Part shown: positions 43,122 to 56,000 of the stretch, piece after piece | Layout: every line of letters begins with the position of its first letter | Position numbering within the stretch: the first letter of the stretch is position 1 | Assembly: GCA_029339505.1 (NCBI GenBank) | Contig: JAQISU010000348.1 | Location: 797,501 to 861,500, forward strand | Length of the DNA: 64,000 bases | Direction: 5' to 3' | Origin: Unio delphinus | Taxonomy: Eukaryota; Mollusca; Bivalvia; Unionida; Unionidae | Notes under the pieces: model-generated | What the model was told of the DNA's origin: nothing | Database searches by the model: none | The model's input: the letters and a program-made list of their open reading frames with translations, nothing else | Position numbers and translations under genes: made by a program

Positions 43122-46100
43122 TATTTTAAATATCATATACTTAATTTATGAGGCACAAACCATGCTCTCCAGGTAAAGGTATCAACCAAGATTACAATGT
43201 CAGTCAATAATTCGTGTTTTTATTTAAACTTTCAAATTTGAACCCATCAATATGGCTCATTTCATGTTTGGACTATGTCCGCCTTAGCTGTTTTTGCTAC
43301 AACGTTTTCATCATACTTCTGTGGACGAGCCTAAATCGGTATTGGGTTGAGAATACATATAATAGAAGGCCAGGAAGAAAGTCATGTTTCTAAGTATTTT
43401 CATTTACACAGACCTTCCCAAAAATTGAATATGTCATACGTTGCTACCTAAATATTTTATGTGAACCTTTCATGTGAAATTAAAAAAATAATATGGTAGA
43501 ATTTCATCCACAGGCAACATGATAGATAGAGAATTGACCGATAAAATATAATCATATTTTTTGTTATCAACTGTTATGTTTGTACTTTGGTTCAAATCGA
43601 CATCTGTCATATAACTGTGAACCATCATGATGACAACGGAAGTGGCCATATCTTAGCTGTTTTACGTCTGAAATAGCAGTCTATAAGGGGTTTCACGGTT
43701 ACTAGCTCACCAGAGGGCGTATCGGTGCAGCTCACTTCCGGATAGTTCAATAATTAGAGATGGCAGACGTTGATCAAGACAATTTGACAAACCGCTCACA
43801 TTTTGCAAACATGATTGATATCTCACTATCTTAAAATGAAATTATATCAATGTTTGATAAATTGTTGTTACATCTTTAATTTTTTCACTAACTTGCGCTG
43901 CAGCCAGCTTTTAAATAAATGTTTTCTGCCCGTTTCAGATATTATCTTTCCATTACTACATTATGTACTAGTTTGTGTTATTTGAGTGTGCAAAAGTGTA
44001 TCGCTGCGTAAAAGTTCTTGCAATTTATCTCGCTTGAAGAATATTGAAAAGATGTTTATTTTTTTACAGTTTTAATCATAGCAGTAAATTTATGTTGAAC
44101 GACAACAAAAAAACTTTTTAAAGTTCCTTTATTATTGATTTAGACTGTTGCATTTCAATTAATGTTAATTATATTTTAAATGAAATAACTTGAGTTTCTT
44201 TCAAAATGCACAAATGTCGTCCGTGCTTGAACAGACAGGCGCACGTACGAGTCTCCTTGATGATTATTCTAATTTTATTTCCTGGAACGGATGGAAATTT
44301 TAGAGTATATAATGTGGAGAAATATCTGTTAGACACACTATGCATGTAAAGGACATTTATGGTTCTCACCTATCTGCCTGTCTGTCTGTATGTGTAACTG
44401 TCACATTTCATCTGGTGCATTGGGTATGTATATCCGCAAATTAATGTGTTCGCATACGTATATTACATAAACATACTTCAGGTAAAAAATGAGTATAATT
44501 TGATGCTAAGAAAGAACTAGTGACCGATAGAAAAAAAAAACAAAGATAAAAATTTGAGAGTATTTATTTATTATTGACTTGTAGGGCTTTTTCTTACAGT
44601 CTCTTTCTTTCTTAAAAATAATACTGTTTTACATCTGGTCACGTGGATTAATATTGATTTAAAAGACGAACCAAAGTAGTAGGACGAAATCTATGAAATA
44701 AATGTATTTTTAAAACTTACATCTTTAGTGCAAGGAAAGTTAAACAGAATTAAGCTAATTTTAATAAGGCTGTTCTAAATGAATTTGCAGGTGTCAATCA
44801 GAAATCTTGTTAAAGACCCTAGCAGATATGAAAGTTATTGCATGTACCGTCCGATACTTGATGTTCAAAATTCTGAACGAAAATGAAACAAGATAAAACG
44901 TAATTAATCTGAAAATCGTAAAATTTTTACACCCAAATATGAAACAATAATTCCATCAGCATTAATTACACTCCTTTATCGATTGCTAATGTAATTATTG
45001 CTTTGTCAAATTCATCTGAATACATCAATATACTGTTCCATTTTTAAAATTTGAAAAAAAAACATTTCTGAATTAAAATATTTAGCATTACATATCAGCT
45101 GCTGGATTGAATTCATATTATAATTTTCTTATCGAGCTTGTGTTATAACTTTCTTAACTCGTGTTATAAACGAACTATTAGCCTTGCGAAAGTAACTGAG
45201 AAAGAAGAATATATCAACATATCAAAAATGCAAATTGTTGAGATTATTTTTCTTTAAAGTTATGAACCCAAAAAAGTGCAATAAATGTTTCAAATCGGAA
45301 AGCAAGGTGAAACGTTCCTACAATTGTGTCTGAAATTATGGATAGTGAATCTATATTGTCGGGTATAATATAAATATGGCCAGTGTATTTAATTTAATTA
45401 ATTTACATTCATAAAGTATGGAAAGGAAATATTTAATTTTCTGATGTAATGTAAGTATGGGCACCGAATCTAATTATCTGATTTATTGTCTATAATTATT
45501 CTCCTATTACGAGCAAAATAAGTCTGACATATATAATTGATTCATTGGTTTTCCTTTGTTGACTTTATGTTTCGCTAATCAAATGTAGAATAGTAAACTA
45601 TCCGGAACTGGAGATTTGCTTGTGGGCATGCGCATTGGAGCTAAGGGAGGTAATTTTAGGCGCTACGATCAATAACTCCGTTGCATCCGTGAAACCCCCT
45701 ATACTTGTCAAAAGTCGTTTGTACAATATTTTGCATCAAATTTATTTTGTACAAGTAAAACAATCTAAGTAATGATAATATTTGGCTTTCCCAACTAGAC
45801 TCAGAACCTATTACTTGCACGGTTATCTTTATTAAAGTTTAATGAATTTAAGATATGAGTTCAAAGATTAAGCCAAACAGAATTGCGCCTAAAGCACTGT
45901 ACTGAAATGTGAGTGTATAATATACCTTTGATTTATTTGCAACGTTAGATGTTAGGTTACCCTTTTATATTTACCGTATGGTACTTTTTATAATGCAGAA
46001 TCATAAAGTAATTAATATCCAGCATCTTAATACATTTTCCAATCTATTTTGATTTTTTTTATTCCTAAAACTAATTAAAACAGAGAGGAATCAGATATTA

Positions 46101-46672
46101 TAATAGCTAAGAATTGACGTGAGTTGTTGTGGTTTTTATCCTTAGAAAAGGTTTTATCTGTAATACTCATGGAAAATTAATAACTGTAATGGAGCCAATG
46201 CATCTGCCTTCTATGTATTTTTCTAGGTAAAATATGATGCATATAATACTTTTATAGTGTCGACTCTTATCCTATTAATGTTGATAAATATATTTTCCTT
46301 CTTTAAATCTTCTTTCTTAATTAATTTAAGAAAATAATGTAATCTCTTTGTTTGATCGTTGGATGTATCTTTGGGAATACTATCTTTATAAATGTTAATA
46401 ATATTAGATTTTACTCCAGCTTTGCTAGCAAATGGGTAGATGTATGGTTTCAGACGATACGGCGCTCATCGCATTTATTAAAGGAGAAAATCCGTATATG
46501 TATTCACAGCGTACAAATCTAAAACACACAGCATACAATATATATACGAAAGGAGAAATTCCATATATACAGTCACAGGGTAGAGATCTGAAAAAATACA
46601 TACCCTTGAACATTGCAACGTCTGAAAACAGTCAAACAACTGAACATTTTAAAAGCGTATGTTCTTGAGAGA

Positions 46673-46741
<69 letters not shown>

Positions 46742-47002
46742 TGTGGGAGGGAGTGGAGCCGACATGTTGACAGTACAACGTTGAATTGTTTATGTTCACC
46801 CAGTAATAAATTGAGGCGAACTCGGCAACTTACTATACAACCAATACAAGTTTTCCCACCGTTTAAATACGATCGATGGTCTGTCTGAAAATGTGCATCG
46901 ACTGACCTTTATATTTAAAGGAATGCTTTAAACTATAACAGTTAGACACATGTAAATTAAAGTGCTAAAATCAAAGTTCATTTCAATTATTTGTAGTTGT
47001 TA

Positions 47003-47065
<63 letters not shown>

Positions 47066-50000
47066 GACTTTGTATAGCGCTTAATCTTTAGAAGCTCTAA
47101 GCGTTTAACAACATCTATAATGATATGACTACAGAAAAACAAAATACAAAATTCATGCAATAGGAAAATATAAAGAAATCCTGACAATATTTAAGGTACG
47201 AAACATTATTAGGTCTTAAAGTTTCTTCTTGCAGTCAAAAGAGGTGCGTTGAAAGGGATCAACTTATCTTTGTATCTAATTTCAATTGGCAATTCGTTCC
47301 ACATTGCTAGGCCCTGGTATGCAAAAGAACCAAGTCCATATGACTTCGTGTTCATAGTGGGCACAATGAGTACACAACTGACAGAAGAGAAGTGTTAAGT
47401 ATCTTACTGGTGTGTACACATGGGTGAAGCTAGATAGGTATGTTGGACTGGAATCCGTTAGTTAAACGTAGCACAGAGAAGAAATTTCGCGTTTGATTCT
47501 GGATCGAATGGACAGCCAGTGTAGGCTACAGAGCAGCGGTGATATGTGCTTTGATCGTCGTACTCTAAAGATGATACGAGCAGCTGTGTTTTGAACTTTT
47601 TGGAGTTTCTGGAGTAGATATTGAGACGAACCAGACAGAATAGAGTTACAATCTTCCAGTCTTGAATGTAATAATGAACACACACGTGTTTTAGTGCAAT
47701 CAACTGAAAATTATTTGCTAATGGAGATGATGCTTCTCAGCTCAAGATAAGCAGCCTTGCATATGTTCATGACATGTTGGTGTTATGTGAGAGTACTATA
47801 TGGAGTAACGCCATGGTTTCGTATAGACTGTGTGAATTTAATGCTGGCGTTGCTGATATTTAGTGTTTGAGGTACAGGATGTGAATGAGAAAGTCTTTGT
47901 ATTGTGATCAGAATGGCCTTAGTTTTATAATCATTCATCTGCAGCATGTTACATGGCGTCCGTGATTTCTAATCAGAAATGTACCTCTCTACTCTTTGGA
48001 TGGTAGCAACAACTTCAGTTGGGTGGCTAGACTTGTATATGTGGGCGTCATCAGCGTACAGTTGAAGAGACACTGGGAGATGATCAATGACACTTGAGAG
48101 CGGCTGAGTGTATCGAATGAAGCGAACAGGTTCAAAAACAAACTCCTGTGGAACACTACAACAGAGATCAACTGGGCAGGAGTGTATTCCATTTGCAGAT
48201 ACAATTTGTGTCCTGTTGACTAAGTAGGACTTGACACACTAAAAGGCTGTATTGTGAAAGCCAAATACATCCTGGAGACGGTGAGGTAATATATCATGGT
48301 CTTTTGTGTCAAATGTTGCAGACAAATCAAGGAGGGTAAGGACTGTAATCTTTCCGCTACCCAAGGCAGACAGAATGGCATTAAATACTTTCAGAAGAGT
48401 AGTTTCCGTACTATGGAAAGAATGATATGCAGACTGTACATTGCTAAAAAGGCTGTTTGAATTCAAATGAGATACAATTTTGGTTAGGGCAACTTTTTCT
48501 AAGATTTTTATATTAACGGGAGATTAGAAACTGGTCGGTAGTTCTTTAAATCGTTATGGTCAAGTGTTGGTTTTTTCAGCAGAGGCTTTACGATGGCAGT
48601 TTTGATAAATGATGGGAATTCCCCCGATGAGAGAAATATATTAATAACATCAGTTAGTGAAGGCAATATTGGGTATAAGCACTCAAGCAGCAGTGATGTT
48701 GGAATTGGATCAAGTTCACATAACTTTGGTGCCCTCTTCATCACGATATTCCGTACTAAATTCATATAGACAGGTTCCAATGCTCCGAATGGTTCTCGCT
48801 GAACTTCTGTGTCGTAACTGTCTGGTGACAACGAGTCAGTTGAAATTGTGTTGTCAAGCGTATCTCTAATCGTTTGTACTTTGTCAAGGTAGAAATTTGC
48901 AAATAGGTCCAGAAAGTCTACTGCAGAGAAGGTACTTGGACGTGGTGTACATTTGTTCCTTGACATTAGTTTGTTAGTTATCTCGAAGAGCTCTTTGCAG
49001 CTGGAACTCTCCGTGATCTTAGTATTGTAATGGGATAATTTGGCTAAATGGACTATATTTGTGACGTTCTTCTTATCGGCTTCATAGATTTGTTTATGAA
49101 TAGTGTGTCTGGTGGAAACCCAAAGCCTATCTAGATTATATTGAACCTACAACGGAGCGTATGGGTATGTCAACGTCATGTGTCTCGCTGACATAATGCA
49201 ATGCTTGATTACAGCATACATTGCTTGTTGCAGTAGATTGACGGACTGTGTACACAATGATTTGAAAGATGTTGTATGTGTTACGTATATTTGATTTAAG
49301 TTAAGTCATTTAGTTTTATTTTAATTGCTTGTTTGTCAGATTCAAATTTGACATTTTAAGTTTAAGATTCATTCATTGGGAGATAATTTTTTAAAAAGTG
49401 GGATGACTCGTACTTTAGAAATAAACACCAGATGTTGACCTCATTTCTGACCGGGATTCAGAGTTGTAAACAAGCTTTAAAATGATTGGTTGATTCCAAG
49501 GACATTATGGAGCTTTATTATAAACATATGTGGGTTTTTTTAGTTGGGTCATACGGTATGCACGAGATGTTTTGAACGTAAATTTGTTCTAAAGATTCCA
49601 GAAGATCATGTGACCCCTTCCTTGTTTACGTAAAAACAGGTATATAAATTATGTTTGGCGCGAACTAAAAGCTGGACTGTTAGAATACTAAGTTGTGTGT
49701 CGTTTTGAGTTATTTTAAATTACCTTGTACTGGAAATTATTTCAATTCGTTTGGATCAAGAGGATTTATTGTGTTATTTATCTGGAAAATAATTGTGCTC
49801 ATTGAATTTCATAAGACCAGAACTGACTTCATTACGTGACATCGTCTTCCATCTTGGATGCTTCACTAAGATTCGAACTTAAAATTATAAGGACATTTTA
49901 TTACCAGGACTTTTGCAATTTCACTGGTGGATTCTAGTTTGAATTATTTTTGGATTAATTTTGGAATTGATTCTTAAAACCGTAAGTTATTTTTCTTTTG

Positions 50001-53000
50001 TGGAAAATATTTGTGCTCAATAAATTGTTTATTAAGTTTTTACAAGCTTATTATTTTCACTCTTTCTATGTTACTATTTATTCGAGCCTAAGCACGTAAC
50101 ATATGTAACAACACTTGTTGGGTTCCAAGCTGTGTTGAGACGAGCAATGTGCATGAATGTTTGTTTATTGACTACATGAAAATTTAAATTCTAGCAAGAC
50201 CCCTGGTGACCAATTGGTGGAAGATACTCGCCTTTACAAATCACTGACACATCCCACTTCTCTTAACGTAACTCGATTCTTAGTTCGACCAACGTGGTAT
50301 GCGAGAAAGATTACCAGTACATTTCCAAGGGCCGGTGATTTTTCACAGGTTCCTCCCGGGTACTTCCTCCATCAAGTTCAGTGACCTCCATGTAACGCCT
50401 GTCATGTGCTGAAAATGTCATTAAACCAGCAAAATTAAAGCAAAGGCGTAGCACGAATAACATATCGCCATTTTGATGAAATATCACACCAGTCAGATAG
50501 TTATTCTACCTGCTATGAAAATATCAATAACTTATTACAACATCTAAACATGATATTCTCTAATTCTCTCTTTACAACGTATTCCACGCCGGCGTTTCAA
50601 TAACCTCACAACTGCTATGTGTTCTAAATTTTAAAATAATACAGACTAGAACTGATATCTTACTCTTGTTATTGGATTTAGTTTAAAATGGGAAACTTAA
50701 AAACAGCTTTACTGTGCCGAGTTGGGTTTGAAACTAATTTGTCCAAATTAAGTATTTTATCTCGAGTTGATCATTTATAAAACTCTTTGTTTGTTCTTGC
50801 AGAAGTGCTCATCATCACAAATTACCAAACGAGATGTGATTGTCATGTGTATAGAATGTTGCAACACCACGGACTTTTGCAATTTAGAGGGATGTGGAAC
50901 CAGTGGTGAGTACAGGCGAACTTTAGTAAAATAAGGTAAATAAACATATTCATCTGTAATACTAGTATAACGGGACTACGGTTGTCTGAAATGGGACGAT
51001 ATGGCACTCAGTGGAAATTAACATCACAACGCCATCATGGTTGTGGGATGTTGCGGCATTAATTGAGACTGTATGGCTTCAAATGGCAACGATAATGCTA
51101 AACCTGATTCAAAGGTTTAACGTTGTCGGATTGTATTTTCTCAAGGAAAACCGTAGGGTCTCTAATGAGATATGTATTGTTAAACTACTGAACAATGCAC
51201 CTATGAACTAACACATTATTATCTACCGAGTAGCACCTATTCGCGATATTTAACATTCCTGTGGCCTAACGGTCAGACAGAGCGTCCAGTCTGGGTCGTG
51301 CTTTAGAACCCCGTCTGAATTATACCAAAGACGTATAATAATGGTACTAACAGCTGCCATGCTAGTCGCTTAACTTGAAGAGGTTAGTGTTAATATTGGT
51401 CAGCGTGATGTCAGGATAATGTGACTGGGTGGACCAGTTCGATACATGTCTGCTGCAAGGTGCCCGAGTGCTAGACAGCACTATAAACTGCCACACTGCA
51501 GACATCGTAGCGAAATGAAAATGTGTTGAAAGCTGCGTTATAAAATCGTGATCAAATAATGCAAAATCTCTAGAAATGCATTTTCATAGCTTCAGCTGTA
51601 AAATCTGAAACCGCTTTTCTAAATTTTCATTGTGGACTCATGTTTCAGACCCCCTCGGCGAATGTAGCGATATCATATACACAATCTGAAATGTTTATTA
51701 TAGGTTTAACTTGTATGCTTGCATTCGTGACGTTTCTCTCCACATTTTAAACATTGTATCGTCTTCTTGTCACAAGTTATCAAATCCAACTCTAAATATT
51801 CTTCCGTAAGTCCTTCCCTTATAGACCATTTTAATTTGAACGTTTGAATCCAATTTCAAAATCTTCAAAGTAGATAAATGTAAGGAGATATATGTATTTA
51901 CATTTCTCAATTACATTTTCTCTGGAAATTATGTGAACGCCCAAATTAAGTCATGGTCAACAAATATTGGTTTCCTGACGTGATCTTAGGTTAGGGGCAG
52001 ACACTGTCTACCATTATTCTGCAAAATGGTTCGTCAAGTGCACGGATGTATTGCAGATGAGATTAAGTGTCTTCTGTTTTTCCTGGTATTTGATATCTGT
52101 AACAAGGTCTTTAGTACTCACGAACATTACTTTTTCATTTTTGACAAATGATTCAAGATATCTTGCGATGTCATTTTGCTTCCTAACTGATCCGCTAAAG
52201 GCGTTTCAGGTGCTAGACTATGCATGCTATGTTCACAACATAGCAAACTGCAACTTGTGAGCCTTCAGCTTCACTAATAGTTCTATAAAATAAACAAGAT
52301 CTCTGAATCGTGTTGCAGTCTGTAACCCTGACTGCAGTAAGTATAATGAGTAAGAGAAATATGATCACTGCGGTCAGTAACTATTAATTAGGCAATATTA
52401 CGAGGAAATTCATGTATCAAATCTCTGACAAAACAGAGTTTCATCTAAAGAAAGGTATCTTGCTCAACCTTATTCGCAAGACCTCTTTTTGACATATCTT
52501 ATGGTAACTGCACAAGCAAATTAAAAGTAACGGATTTGATTCTGAACAGGATCACTGTTTTGATTCAAACAAGGCTTGTCATTTACAAGCAGACTAACCA
52601 CAACCCTATATTCAGCTGGAGTATTGCATACTAACAAGTGAATACCCTCAGTATGTTAATATGTCACTTTTCTGAATGTCCCATGTTGTGACACTAAGCC
52701 TAATGCCAAGTGACGCAATACAGAGAAACATTAACAAAGCTTCATCATATTCCCTCAATAAGAACACTTTCACAAAAGTGGATTTCTCAGACAACGAAAA
52801 CGTGTTTGATGAGCATGTGTCTCTTAATATTTTAATATGTAAATGCCGGACAGAATCACCACTAATGGATACATAAACATTCGACATGAATTGTTCATGA
52901 TTATCCATAACATAATCCGACTGGAGTTTGTTTGACCGAACCAATATGCTTTTTTTCAATGCAAGACCGTGACTGTCGATCCTTGGAATAGATTTAAATA

Positions 53001-56000
53001 TATTATGCTGCATATGTTTGAATTTATAGTGATGGCGTGCCATTTAATAGGTGGCTTTGGGAAGATATAAAATGTATTAATATTTTATTACAGACTTTAA
53101 TTCCTAAACGTTTTGCAATATCGGAATTTGGAAGTACTTGTATAACACTGAGACGTTTTTGACAAATAATATTTTGTGAGTCAAGAAATAATCATCAACT
53201 GTGCCAAAAGCAGCTTCCAAACATTTCTTTGTCTACAACTCCAACACTCGTATCGTTATGTCTCAGGTACCAACTCATAACCCTTCTAAATATGCTGATC
53301 AAACACATCATCTTGCAACGACAGTAAATTATAGATTTCAGAAGTTATGTCAATAGCTACACTTTTAATATTATAAAGTCTATTGCTGTTTTCAAGTTTT
53401 CTTAACTTATTTTTTTTACGAACTGGTTCTAATCTAATATTATGGCAACAACAACACCTGAGGTAGTTTCTAAAGATCGAGTTGGAAAGGTTGTTGCCTT
53501 TGACAGTTCTAATTACTATAATATTAATTGTATTTCCATTTTATTTATCTCTATTTTGAATTCATTATCTTTTTGTATCCCTGGAGACCGCTTTTCTTTT
53601 TCTGCATTTTCATTTGATCCTTCTTTTACCGTGTCAGTATTTGTATTTTTCTGTCTTGTTCTTCATTTTTTATCAGTATTTTTTCTAATTTCTCTCCGTC
53701 CTCGTCTCTTTTTGCATCTCTTTCCTTGTTTCTTTGTAAATGTGCAATGCAAAAATCTCATTTTGAATGTATAAATATTCTTGAATATGTTAATCTTCAT
53801 TAGAATTAATGTGTCACAATGATAAGATCCAACATATGTTTGAATTTGATAAGAAAAATCCCAAAGTAGTACCCGATACAAAGGTTTAGTATATTCACCT
53901 TTTTTTCGGTTTTCAAGCACAGAATGAAAATGTTACAAATTTGCAATGCAACAAAACGTTATGTTAAACACTCCTTTTGTCATAGTTTGACACAATCCTA
54001 AAGAATTTCCAATCCGATCCAGCAGTGTATTTCCTTTTGTAACATTGACCTCAGCATGTTAACATTAGAGATTCATGTACAAACATTTAGGTCAACCTTA
54101 CTCCACTCAGTTATGGTCTTCATTTCCACATCATTAAGGTCCAATTAAAACTAATACTTTAGGATATGATAGGGACATTTATTTAAGTCAGCTTTAGGTC
54201 CAACAGGGATTAAATATTGTATCAAAGTGATCCTACAAGTCCATTCTGAATATTAAGAGGCAAATGCGCGCCTACAGATGTGCAGATAAATTGTCAAATA
54301 AACGGCGAATGTGAACACTGACTATGTATGTATGTATGTATGTATGTATGTATGTATGTATGTATGTATGTATGTATGTATGTATGTATGTATGTATCTA
54401 TGTATGTATCTATGTATGTATCTATGTTTGTTATGGATGGATGGATGGATGGATGGATGAATGGATGGATGTATATGTGCATATAACTCTTCTCTAATTA
54501 TTCCTGTACTTAAATAGTTTCTACTGCATTTGATGAGCATCTTTCTCAGTCAGTGCAAGCCATATTAAATTTAAAATGAGATTTTACATTACGTTCTTTG
54601 AACTGACCATTAACAGCTATACCAAAAGATAAAAGAGGACCATATTGTTACAAGTGTGAAGTTCAGGAAAGCCAAAACTCCTGCCGGGACATTACTGTTT
54701 GCGGTCTTGATGAAGTAAGTTAAATACTGCTGTTTATTTTTAACGTTGTGATACTATATTTCTGGCAATATTACAGACTGGATGTTCAACTGAATGTCTG
54801 GTCTTTAATTGCTAGAAGCCATATTCATACTTGATATAAATGAAACACATATGTTTAATAATTATACCCAGTGTCTTCGTGACCTGATTACACGAATCAA
54901 ATATGTATAACATTTATACTCAGTGTCATCATAAAAAATGAACGTGTATTCGGTGCTTTAGTCCAATATAATAATGCAGTGGTTTATTTGATGATATTGT
55001 AATAGCTCGACTCTTGTAAAGAGTACACAAATGTTTTGAAACGTTTGTAATAAGATTTTTTCTTTCTTAGTGATCGTTATGTTTTAATGTATCTCATCCT
55101 CTACACACTTGATATTTTCTTAAAGACATAATTTGCAAACCCGTTGATCTATTTAAATTTTAGTATTTCTTACTCGTTTAATCGTTAAATCTTGTTTACA
55201 ACATCGAACAGATTGAAATGATTTTTTCAAAATGAAAAGTAGATCTAATGTTAAATATTTCTCACTATCCGATAACGACTTGTGTTGACTAAAAAAACAT
55301 ATTTTGTAGAATATTCTCTTTAACTTGACAAAATCTAAAACAAGAATCCAACTGAGGTCTATTATGTCACCCATTTACTGCACCAGCCAAGCGTAACCAA
55401 ATCAACGAGAGAATACAAACCTTTCAACGTTGTTTAGCCATGTGCTTCTGTCGGCATTATTTAAGATAGTCAAACACTGGAAAGGACATAAGTTTAACTG
55501 TATATGTATAGTTTCTACCCAGTGTTGTACACATATGAATATATACGTTTTATTCAAAGAATATAGTCGACATTCAACTAGAATAATATAATTATTAACA
55601 TTATTAACATTATAACGAGTTTACAGTAGTAAATAAGACATATTTTCGTCATAGAGTTGCCAGCACACATGTCTAAAATCCGTGTATTCCAGAATAAATC
55701 ACAACGTATTTGCATAAAGAAACAAAATACTCAAGCGAACAAATCTTTACACGTTTTCTAGAAATGCTCTTGAATGTAAACTAAGGAAATTAATACATAC
55801 TTTGTAATGCAAAATTTGCAATCTGAATTAATGTTTCAGGCATGTATCCTTGAACGTAATCTGGAACATCTTCCTGGCACATTATACACAAGTAGATGTG
55901 GCCACAAGAATGTAAGTTGGATAGTTAATAACAATTGGTAACGAAAACAGCAATCACGATTAAAGTTACCATCACGTGATAGGATATGTGTGGGGGACAA

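Larger units (their letters stand above)
47003..49125 (-). mobile_element. L2/CR1-like LINE, 5' truncated, decayed
   Basis: From 49125 downward: pre-RT CELDPIPTSLLLECLYPILP, IKTAIVKPLLKKPTLD and NYRPVSNLPLI (48508-48966), LLDLSATFDTKDHDIL (motif A, 48239-48466), a broken centre where the YADD motif is not readable (about 48000-48200), then DCNSILSG, KLQKVQNTAARII and SLHWLSIRSRIK (47460-47683). It ends in a 3' UTR with TAGCGCTTAATC and a (TTA)n tail at 47004-47061. Frameshifts make it inactive. It lies antisense in the gene 2 intron. Confidence 0.88.

Noticed and set aside
53442..53774. 110-codon hydrophobic + strand frame
   Set aside because: Its Phe/Leu/Ser content follows from a pyrimidine-rich tract; there is no start context or splice support.
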